Positions 1 to 7,890 of a stretch of 7,890 bases of DNA are shown here, one piece after another (the first letter of the stretch is position 1; the number at the start of each line of letters is the position of its first letter). A model generated the notes under the pieces. It saw only the letters and a list, made by a program, of their open reading frames with translations. It was not told the DNA's origin and made no database searches. Origin of the DNA: an uncultured Clostridia bacterium (GTDB taxonomy: Bacteria; Bacillota; Clostridia; Lachnospirales; Lachnospiraceae); assembly GCA_947178045.1 (NCBI GenBank), contig CAMWWR010000070.1:1-7890 (forward strand). Direction: 5' to 3'. A program made the translations under genes and the position numbers.

Positions 1-28
1 TGACAACGCTGGTCTATCGTGATAAACT
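1..28 (+). promoter_or_regulatory. Vegetative promoter of the blaR-like gene, cut by the window edge
   Basis: The window opens with TGACA, which would be the last five bases of a TTGACA -35 box if the preceding base is T. After a 17-bp spacer (6-22) comes TAAACT at 23-28, a four-of-six match to the -10 consensus. Transcription would start near position 35. A 16-bp palindrome lies across the spacer and -10, and a second covers the likely start site, as expected for a repressed promoter. The spacing is seen directly; the missing first base is assumed. Confidence 0.6.
12..27. promoter_or_regulatory. Operator-like palindrome 1 (between -35 and -10)
   Basis: GTCTATCGTGATAAAC is an imperfect inverted repeat centred between bases 19 and 20. 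Its core TATCGTGATA (15-24) is symmetrical except at the central pair. It matches the second site at 36-51 in 13 of 16 positions and lies inside the promoter, where a bound repressor would block RNA polymerase. BlaR1-type sensors normally act on a BlaI/MecI-family winged-helix repressor that binds short palindromes, so this is the natural candidate ligand. The core differs from the TACA-NN-TGTA type described for bacillary BlaI/CopY, so the repressor identity is inferred. Confidence 0.6.
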
Positions 29-35
29 AAGTATA

Positions 36-51
36 GTCTATCGCGACAGAC
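36..51. promoter_or_regulatory. Operator-like palindrome 2 (at the transcription start)
   Basis: GTCTATCGCGACAGAC is a palindrome with one mismatched pair, centred on CGCG between bases 43 and 44. It shares GTCTATCG and the GA-A-AC positions with the site at 12-27. The two centres are 24 bp apart, a little over two helical turns. Its position over the predicted +1 suits a second operator bound cooperatively. The regulator is not encoded in the window. Confidence 0.6.
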
Positions 52-65
52 CAAAGGTGGGAGCA

Positions 66-98
66 GTTTCCCTGCCCGGTTCAGCCGGACAGGGAAAC
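66..98 (+). other. Leader hairpin in the blaR-like 5' UTR
   Basis: GTTTCCCTG (66-74) pairs perfectly with CAGGGAAAC (90-98). After one C/A mismatch, CCGG (76-79) pairs with CCGG (85-88), leaving a TTCAG loop (80-84). The result is a strong 13-bp stem about 30 nt after the predicted start and 33 nt before the start codon. The next bases (AATACAAAAACG) contain no T run, so this is not a standard intrinsic terminator. It may stabilise the mRNA or be a protein- or RNA-binding element. The ribosome binding site at 119-124 stays outside the stem. Confidence 0.55.
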
Positions 99-131
99 AA
101 TACAAAAACGTAGTGTGCAGGAGGTATTAAG

Positions 132-2132
132 ATGACGGCAATCATTGTTGGGAGGCTTTGGCGTATGAGTCTGCGCGCCTCTGTCCTGATTCTGATCATT
201 CTGGCGGCGAGGCCCTTTCTGAAAAGGTATCCGAAGATTTACAGCTACAGTCTCTGGCTTCTGGCGGGGATAAGTCTGCTCTGCCCGGTGATGCCGAGAT
301 CTGCCTTCAGTCTGCAGCCCGAGCTGCCGGATTCCGCGGTGTTTGCGGAGGGCAGCAGGGATTCTGACGGCACCTTACGGAAAATTCCGGGAAATACTCA
401 AAATCCGGGCAGAAATCCGGCGCTGCTTTCGGAGAATGCCGGAGCTGCCGGTACAGCGGCCAAAGCCGGGAACGGGAAAAATTCTGACGGTTTGGACAGT
501 GAACAGTCAGTCTTCTTTGAACCGGCGGACGATGCCCTCGGGGACGAATGGTGGGACAGAGCCTTTCCGCTGCTCTGCACTGTTTATCTGGCGGGTGTCG
601 GCATTGTTTCCGTGTGCTGCCTTGGACAGTATCTGCAGCTGCGGCGGCGGATTGCGCCCGCGGTGCGGGACGGCGGAAATGTCTGGCTGTGCGAAACGGT
701 GCAGTCTCCGTTTGTGATCGGGCTGCGAAAACCGCGGATTTTGATGCCCTACACCTTGAGGGAACCGGAAAAATCATATATCCTTCAGCACGAGAGAACG
801 CATATCCGGCACCATGATCCGCTGGCGCGCCTTGCCGGGCTTGCATGCATCTGCCTGCACTGGTGGAATCCGCTTGTGTGGCTGGCGTCCCGCTGTATGG
901 AGCAGGATATGGAAATGTTTTGTGACGAGAGTGTTTTAAAGCATGCGGATTTCGAGGAGCGGAAGGCGTATGCGAAAACGCTGCTCTCCTGTGCCAGACA
1001 GCAGAGCGGGCTGGCGGTCGGACTGGCATTCGGGGAATCAAATACGGAAAGACGGGTGGAAAATATTATGAAAAAAAGGAAAAACAGCTGGATCGTTGCG
1101 GCCTGCGTCGTGGTGCTGGCAATATTCTGTACGGTAGCCTTTATGACACTGCCGGGGACGGCGGAGGCGGAAGATATGCAGAATTCGGGAGAAGCACCGG
1201 TGTATTTTGGGGATTTTGCCGTGGAGAAAGGTATCATATATGCCATTTCTTCTTATGATGAACCCAACATTGTTTCGCTGCCGGTCGATGAGGCTTCGGC
1301 GAATTTTCTGGCAGTTTATAACGGCGAGCTGTATTATGCTGCAGAGTATGTCGGAGCTGAGACCGGGGAGGTGGAGGCGGGCCGCCTGACGGTTTACGCC
1401 TCCGGCTTGGACGGCGCCGGGCGGCGCAGAATTCTGGAGCTGCCGGAGGTCTATGCGGTCGGAGACATGATGATTCAGGACGGTTATCTGTACTGCAATT
1501 ATCTGAAAACCATGGACGATGCCGCCGAAACGGTTGTCCGGGTTTCGATCGGAGGAGGAGAACCGGACGAGTATGTGCTTCCGGCGGAGGATGGGTATTC
1601 CTCAGTTCTGGGCTTTGGCACGAACCGCATTTATTATCGCAGTATGGCTCTCGGCGGAGAACAGGTATTTTATGTTTATGATACGGAGACCGGTTCAGTA
1701 AAGGAGCTGTACCGCAGCTCCGGCTGGCTGTGGGCGTCCGCAGTCCGGAAAGACCGGCTTCTGCTGTTCCTGGAGGAGGGAGAGAAATGCCGGCTGCTGG
1801 CCGTTGGCGACGGAACGGATGCGGTCGAATGGGGCAGCTGTGAGCCGGACAACTGCAGTCTGCTCTCCGGAAAAGAAACCTACTGCACCGTCGGCGATGC
1901 ACTTTACCGCCTGGATGAAAAGCAGGGAAAACTTGTCCTGGTGGAAAATGTCCTGCCGGACAGGATAAGGGGCTCTCATATCGATCTGCTCAGGGAAGAG
2001 GGGGATGTCCTGTATTTGATTGTCTGGGGTGAAAATGCGGAGGAGCCGGAAAATATGCTGAATACTTTTCTGGTGGAATACAATACCGTGACCGGGGAGA
2101 GCACGCTGCTCCATGAGTATTATACCCCGTAA
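132..2132 (+). CDS. BlaR1/MecR1-like M56 membrane metalloprotease with propeller-like outer domain
   Basis: Predicted membrane sensor-protease of 666 residues. Hydrophobic segments lie near residues 15-30, 38-54, 145-170 and 320-341, with a Gly/Asn/Ala-rich outer loop at 60-140 between helices 2 and 3. The cytoplasmic zinc-protease core shows SPFVIGLRKPRILMP (192-206), the zinc motif HERTH (220-224), HWWNPLVW and the EMFCDE segment (261-266) that carries the distal acidic ligand in the M56 family. In BlaR1/MecR1, ligand sensing outside activates this protease, which leads to loss of the BlaI/MecI repressor. Here the part after helix 4 (about 355-666) lacks the SxxK and KTG motifs of a penicillin-binding sensor. 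Instead it has about seven hydrophobic-Tyr strand repeats (GIIYA, ELYYA, GYLYC, RIYYR, LLLF, ALYRL, VLYLI), as in beta-propellers of the DUF5050 kind. The ATG follows AGGAGG (119-124) at 7 nt. The protease assignment is firm; the fold and ligand of the outer domain are inferred. No repressor gene is in view. Confidence 0.88.
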   Translation: MTAIIVGRLWRMSLRASVLILIILAARPFLKRYPKIYSYSLWLLAGISLLCPVMPRSAFSLQPELPDSAVFAEGSRDSDGTLRKIPGNTQNPGRNPALLSENAGAAGTAAKAGNGKNSDGLDSEQSVFFEPADDALGDEWWDRAFPLLCTVYLAGVGIVSVCCLGQYLQLRRRIAPAVRDGGNVWLCETVQSPFVIGLRKPRILMPYTLREPEKSYILQHERTHIRHHDPLARLAGLACICLHWWNPLVWLASRCMEQDMEMFCDESVLKHADFEERKAYAKTLLSCARQQSGLAVGLAFGESNTERRVENIMKKRKNSWIVAACVVVLAIFCTVAFMTLPGTAEAEDMQNSGEAPVYFGDFAVEKGIIYAISSYDEPNIVSLPVDEASANFLAVYNGELYYAAEYVGAETGEVEAGRLTVYASGLDGAGRRRILELPEVYAVGDMMIQDGYLYCNYLKTMDDAAETVVRVSIGGGEPDEYVLPAEDGYSSVLGFGTNRIYYRSMALGGEQVFYVYDTETGSVKELYRSSGWLWASAVRKDRLLLFLEEGEKCRLLAVGDGTDAVEWGSCEPDNCSLLSGKETYCTVGDALYRLDEKQGKLVLVENVLPDRIRGSHIDLLREEGDVLYLIVWGENAEEPENMLNTFLVEYNTVTGESTLLHEYYTP

Positions 2133-2150
2133 AAAAGTTAAAAACGGGGG

Positions 2151-2179
2151 TTGACAAATGCCCGCTGCAGGTGCATAAT
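2151..2179 (+). promoter_or_regulatory. Strong vegetative promoter of glnN
   Basis: TTGACA (2151-2156) is a perfect -35 box. A 17-bp spacer leads to CATAAT (2174-2179), a five-of-six -10 box. Transcription should start near 2185-2187, giving an untranslated leader of about 185 nt before glnN. The promoter lies 18 bp after the stop codon of the blaR-like gene, so glnN has its own transcription unit. No activator site is needed to explain such a strong promoter, which suggests that control is exerted later, in the leader. Confidence 0.85.
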
Positions 2180-2194
2180 GCAGAAGGTGAAAGG

Positions 2195-2313
2195 CAAGGG
2201 CGTCTTTGAGCAGTATACTCGAAGACGCCCTCTCTTTATGCGCACGCCGATGCTTGCGCGGCGGAATTCTGCCAAAAATTGAAATTGGATACGGGATCAG
2301 GACAAGGGCGTCT
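2195..2313 (+). repeat. Direct repeat CAAGGGCGTCT in the glnN leader
   Basis: The 11-mer CAAGGGCGTCT occurs at 2195-2205 and again at 2303-2313, 108 bp apart. Each copy forms the 5' arm of a hairpin closed by GACGCCCT (2224-2231 and 2334-2341). The bases inside and between the two hairpins differ, so this is a conserved arm pair rather than a simple tandem duplication. An 11-base exact repeat within 120 bp, shared with two matching complements, points to function. Confidence 0.75.
2198..2230 (+). promoter_or_regulatory. glnN leader hairpin 1 (anti-terminator/sensor candidate)
   Basis: The 13-nt arm at 2198-2210 (GGGCGTCTTTGAG) pairs with 2218-2230 (CTCGAAGACGCCC), with a single T/G wobble and a 7-nt loop CAGTATA. 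It begins about 12 nt after the predicted transcript start. It is followed by TCTCTTT (2231-2237), a weak T tract, so it could itself terminate poorly. Its 3' arm GACGCCC (2224-2230) can alternatively pair with the 5' arm of hairpin 2 (2306-2312). That pairing would prevent the downstream terminator from forming. The structure is visible directly; the switching role is inference. Confidence 0.65.
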
Positions 2314-2349
2314 GTTATGTATTGGTACATAGGGACGCCCTTCCTTTTT
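2306..2349 (+). terminator. glnN leader hairpin 2, intrinsic terminator/attenuator candidate
   Basis: GGGCGTC (2306-2312) pairs with GACGCCC (2334-2340). Above an internal wobble/bulge (TGT against GG), TATGTA (2316-2321) pairs with TACATA (2326-2331) around a TTGG loop. AA at 2304-2305 can extend the base by pairing with TT at 2341-2342. The stem runs straight into TTCCTTTTT (2341-2349), the layout of an intrinsic terminator. It ends only 22 bp before the glnN start codon and 4 bp before its ribosome binding site. Since it lies between the glnN promoter and glnN, it would act as an attenuator, not as the end of the blaR-like gene. Confidence 0.65.
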
Positions 2350-2353
2350 GCCG

Positions 2354-2361
2354 GGAAGGAG
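2354..2361 (+). promoter_or_regulatory. glnN ribosome binding site
   Basis: GGAAGGAG lies 10 nt before ATG 2372, a slightly long spacing. Another ATG at 2365 is closer but out of frame and gives only a 15-codon open frame, so 2372 is the supported start. The site sits immediately after the leader terminator, so leader folding could also affect its access. Confidence 0.7.
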
Positions 2362-2371
2362 CGTATGATTT

Positions 2372-4468
2372 ATGGAAAAGGTATCGGACTATTTTGGAAG
2401 TATGGTGTTTGACGACAGGGTGATGAAGGCGAATCTGCCCGCGAAGGTGTACCACTCCCTGAAAAAGACAATCGACGAGGAGGCGCAGCTCGATATCAGT
2501 CTGGCGAACGCGGTTGCGGCCGCGATGAAGGACTGGGCGGTCGCGCACGGCGCTACCCACTACACCCACTGGTTCCAGCCGCTGACCGGCGTGACCGCGG
2601 AAAAGCACGACAGCTTCATTACCCCTTCGCCGGACGGGGGCGTGATTATGGAATTTTCGGGAAAGGAGCTGATCAAGGGCGAGCCAGACGCCTCCTCCTT
2701 CCCGTCGGGCGGCCTGCGGGCCACCTTTGAGGCAAGGGGCTACACGGCGTGGGATCCGACCTCCTACGCGTTCATCAAGGGGAAAACGCTGTGTATTCCT
2801 ACGGCATTCTGCTCCTACGGCGGGGAGGCGCTGGACAAGAAAACACCGCTGCTGCGCTCCATGGAAGCACTCAACAGGCAGGCGCTGCGCATCCTGCGGC
2901 TGTTCGGCAACGATACGGTAAAATGCGTCCGCACCTCGGTGGGGCCGGAGCAGGAATATTTCCTGATTACGAAGGAAATGTATGATCAGCGCCCGGATCT
3001 CCGGTTTACCGGCAGAACTCTGTTCGGCGCGAAATCGCCGAAGGGGCAGGAGATGGACGATCATTATTTCGGCGTGATAAAGCCGAGGGTGGCGGCGTAC
3101 ATGGAGGAGCTTAACGAGGAGCTCTGGAAGCTCGGCATCCTTGCGAAGACGGAGCACAATGAGGTTGCGCCGGCTCAGCATGAGCTGGCTCCGATCTACA
3201 CGACAACCAACATCGCGACGGATCACAATCAGCTGACAATGGAAATTATGCAGAAGGTGGCCGCGAAGCACGGGCTTGTCTGCCTGCTCCATGAAAAGCC
3301 GTTCGCGGGGGTCAACGGCAGCGGAAAGCACAACAACTGGTCGCTCTCCACCGATTCCGGCGTAAACCTGCTCTCGCCGGGGGAGACGCCTTATGAGAAT
3401 GCGCAGTTCCTTCTGTTCCTGTGCGCGGTAATCAAGGCGGTGGACGATTATCAGGATCTGCTGCGCATCTCGGTGGCGACCGCGGGCAATGACCATCGTC
3501 TTGGGGCAAACGAAGCGCCGCCGGCCGTCGTATCGATCTTTCTCGGCGACGAGCTGAACGCGGTGCTGGAAGCCATCGAGTCCGGAACGCCGTACAGCGG
3601 AACGGAGAAGACGCAGCTGAAGCTGGGCGTCGACGTGCTCCCGGATTTCAACCGCGATACGACGGACCGCAACCGCACCTCGCCGTTTGCCTTCACCGGA
3701 AATAAATTTGAGTTCCGCATGCTGGGCTCCTCCAACAGCATTGCCTGCGCGAACATCATGCTCAACAGCGCGGTTGCCGAAAGCCTGAAAATTTATGCGG
3801 ACCGGCTCGAGGGCGTGGAGGATTTTGAGACCGCGCTCCAGGAGATGATCCGCAAAACGATCAAGGATCACAAGCGCATTATTTTCAACGGAAACGGCTA
3901 TGACGATACCTGGATCAGGGAGGCGACGCAGGAGCGCGGACTGCTCAATTACCGCACTACGCCGGACTGTATGCCGCATTTGCTTGACGAGAAAAATGTC
4001 CGGATGCTGACCTCGCACGGCGTATTCTCCGAAGCGGAGCTGGAGTCCAGATGCGAGATCATGCTGGAAAATTACTGCAAGGCTGTCCGGATCGAGGCAA
4101 ATACCATGGTGGATATGGCGAGAACGCAGATTGCGCCTGCGGTTGAGGCATATACCTTCAAGCTTGCGCAGGCCGCGGCGGCAAAGAAGGCGGTGGACGC
4201 GACCCTTGCGTGCCGCTATGAGAGCGGGCTGATCGGCAGGCTGTCCGCTCTGACAGACGCGATCGCTGCGAGGGTGGAGGAGCTGGAGAAGCTTGTGGCA
4301 GAGCTCCCGGCATCCGGGGATATGATCGCCGAGGCGAACGGCATCCGCGCCAGCATTCTCCCGAAGATGGCGGAGCTGCGGGCCGCGTGCGACGAGGCGG
4401 AGACCCTGACGGCAAAGAGCGACTGGCCGTTCCCGACCTACGGCGATTTACTGTTCGGAGTGAGATGA
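2372..4468 (+). CDS. glnN: Glutamine synthetase type III (GSIII)
   Basis: Cytoplasmic enzyme of 698 residues that joins ammonia to glutamate using ATP to give glutamine, the main route of ammonia assimilation. The length fits the GSIII class (about 700) and is far above GSI (about 450). Family signatures in order are HYTHWFQP (63-70), GPEQEYFL with metal-binding acidic residues (191-198), [10 protein letters not shown] (262-271), the ATP/glutamate-site stretch [12 protein letters not shown] (313-324), [13 protein letters not shown] (373-385) and an Arg/Glu-rich block [10 protein letters not shown]...KFEFR (432-449). The C-terminal part (about 560-698) is Ala/Glu-rich and helical, as usual in GSIII. 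The gene has its own promoter and a structured attenuator-like leader, so nitrogen-responsive control is likely. Use of AAG, CTG, GAG and ATC codons suggests good expression. No frame damage was seen. Downstream genes consume glutamine amide nitrogen. Confidence 0.97.
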   Translation: MEKVSDYFGSMVFDDRVMKANLPAKVYHSLKKTIDEEAQLDISLANAVAAAMKDWAVAHGATHYTHWFQPLTGVTAEKHDSFITPSPDGGVIMEFSGKELIKGEPDASSFPSGGLRATFEARGYTAWDPTSYAFIKGKTLCIPTAFCSYGGEALDKKTPLLRSMEALNRQALRILRLFGNDTVKCVRTSVGPEQEYFLITKEMYDQRPDLRFTGRTLFGAKSPKGQEMDDHYFGVIKPRVAAYMEELNEELWKLGILAKTEHNEVAPAQHELAPIYTTTNIATDHNQLTMEIMQKVAAKHGLVCLLHEKPFAGVNGSGKHNNWSLSTDSGVNLLSPGETPYENAQFLLFLCAVIKAVDDYQDLLRISVATAGNDHRLGANEAPPAVVSIFLGDELNAVLEAIESGTPYSGTEKTQLKLGVDVLPDFNRDTTDRNRTSPFAFTGNKFEFRMLGSSNSIACANIMLNSAVAESLKIYADRLEGVEDFETALQEMIRKTIKDHKRIIFNGNGYDDTWIREATQERGLLNYRTTPDCMPHLLDEKNVRMLTSHGVFSEAELESRCEIMLENYCKAVRIEANTMVDMARTQIAPAVEAYTFKLAQAAAAKKAVDATLACRYESGLIGRLSALTDAIAARVEELEKLVAELPASGDMIAEANGIRASILPKMAELRAACDEAETLTAKSDWPFPTYGDLLFGVR

Positions 4469-4508
4469 TCCCGGCGGCCGTGAAGGGCAGCAGAGGACAG
4501 AACGATGA

Positions 4509-7699
<3,191 letters not shown>

Positions 7700-7753
7700 T
7701 ATGCGCAGAGGCCGGTAAAGGGCCTGAAGTTCGGCGGAGAGGAAGGAGCTTTT

Positions 7754-7890
7754 ATGGAGGAGCGAAGTATATCGGTGATCGCGCATATCCGCAACGGCTT
7801 TACCGGAAAGTTCGGAATTCCGAGACAGAGCGGTCTGGTCGAGGAGGTTGGCTCGAGGATCGTGTTTGAGGAGGAATTCCGGGATCCGAA
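7754..7890 (+). CDS. trmO: TrmO/TsaA-like tRNA-Thr m6t6A methyltransferase, 5' end only
   Basis: Only the first 45 codons are present; the gene runs off the right edge. The start ATG follows GGAAGGAG (7741-7748) at 5 nt. The peptide contains IAHIRNGF (9-16), KFGIPRQSGLVEE (19-31) and a following IVFEEEFRDP strand. This arrangement is typical of the N-terminus of TrmO (TsaA/YaeB/VirR family). Known members use S-adenosylmethionine to N6-methylate t6A at position 37 of threonine tRNAs, tuning decoding. The methyltransferase core cannot be checked here. The gene probably has its own promoter at 7672-7700. It has no obvious functional tie to pyrG or purF. Confidence 0.85.
   Translation, partial: MEERSISVIAHIRNGFTGKFGIPRQSGLVEEVGSRIVFEEEFRDP

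Noticed and set aside
2125..2149. CCCCGT/ACGGGG inverted repeat around the stop of the blaR-like gene as a terminator
   Set aside because: The stem is only 6 bp with a 13-nt loop, it is followed by the TTGACA of the glnN promoter rather than a T tract, and it overlaps the stop codon. It could still be weak, but I would not annotate it.
2238..2282. Possible 14-codon leader peptide in the glnN leader
   Set aside because: There is no Shine-Dalgarno sequence before ATG 2238 and no run of glutamine or other regulatory codons, so a ribosome-stalling attenuator is not supported.
2186..2371. ANTAR two-hairpin target in the glnN leader
   Set aside because: The loops seen (CAGTATA and TTGG) do not show the paired hexanucleotide loops with A at position 1 and G at position 4, so the specific assignment is not supported even though antitermination remains plausible.
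2315..4018. Long minus-strand open frame of 567 codons opposite glnN
   Set aside because: It lies fully antisense to an unmistakable GSIII gene, its peptide is Arg/His/Leu-rich with no family motif, and it is explained by the GC-rich third codon positions of the + strand gene.
7709..7725. AGGCC/GGCCT hairpin after purF as a terminator
   Set aside because: Only 5 bp, no T tract, and it lies just downstream of a near-consensus promoter, inside the leader of the next gene.

Overview
The window looks like chromosomal DNA from a fairly GC-rich member of the Clostridia (Bacillota), possibly Lachnospiraceae or Oscillospiraceae; this is inference. Supporting signs are strong purine-rich Shine-Dalgarno sites, consensus-like vegetative promoters, a BlaR1/MecR1-type membrane protease, a type III glutamine synthetase (GSIII) and a PurF of the Bacillus type (N-terminal propeptide plus Fe-S cysteines). 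All genes are on the + strand; the long minus-strand reading frames are shadows of GC-rich coding sequence.

Region 1 (1-2132) is a self-contained sensor unit. A vegetative promoter is cut by the left edge. Two related 16-bp palindromes sit over it, spaced 24 bp centre to centre, followed by a stable leader hairpin. The gene is a four-helix M56 peptidase (HERTH...CDE) whose outer domain is a propeller-like repeat region rather than the penicillin-binding domain of classical BlaR1. No BlaI-type repressor gene lies inside the window, although the operators imply one.

Region 2 (2133-4468) is glnN. It has a near-perfect promoter (TTGACA-17-CATAAT) and a leader of about 185 nt. The leader holds two hairpins built on the same GGGCGTC/GACGCCC arms, and the second has terminator shape just before the glnN ribosome binding site. 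Because the arms are interchangeable, the leader could switch between terminated and read-through folds.

Region 3 (4469-7699) holds a terminator-like hairpin, a perfect 10+2+10 bp palindrome, and then pyrG (CTP synthase) and purF (amidophosphoribosyltransferase), joined by an ATGA stop/start overlap. Both enzymes consume the amide nitrogen of glutamine made by GlnN, so glnN-pyrG-purF reads as a glutamine-supply and nucleotide-synthesis block. The window ends in the first 45 codons of a TrmO-like tRNA methyltransferase gene, which has its own strong promoter embedded in the end of purF.

No RNA genes, CRISPR arrays, insertion sequences or other mobile elements were seen. The parts that look least ordinary are the blaR-like gene with its operators, the glnN leader, and the palindrome before pyrG. 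The enzymes themselves look like standard housekeeping proteins.
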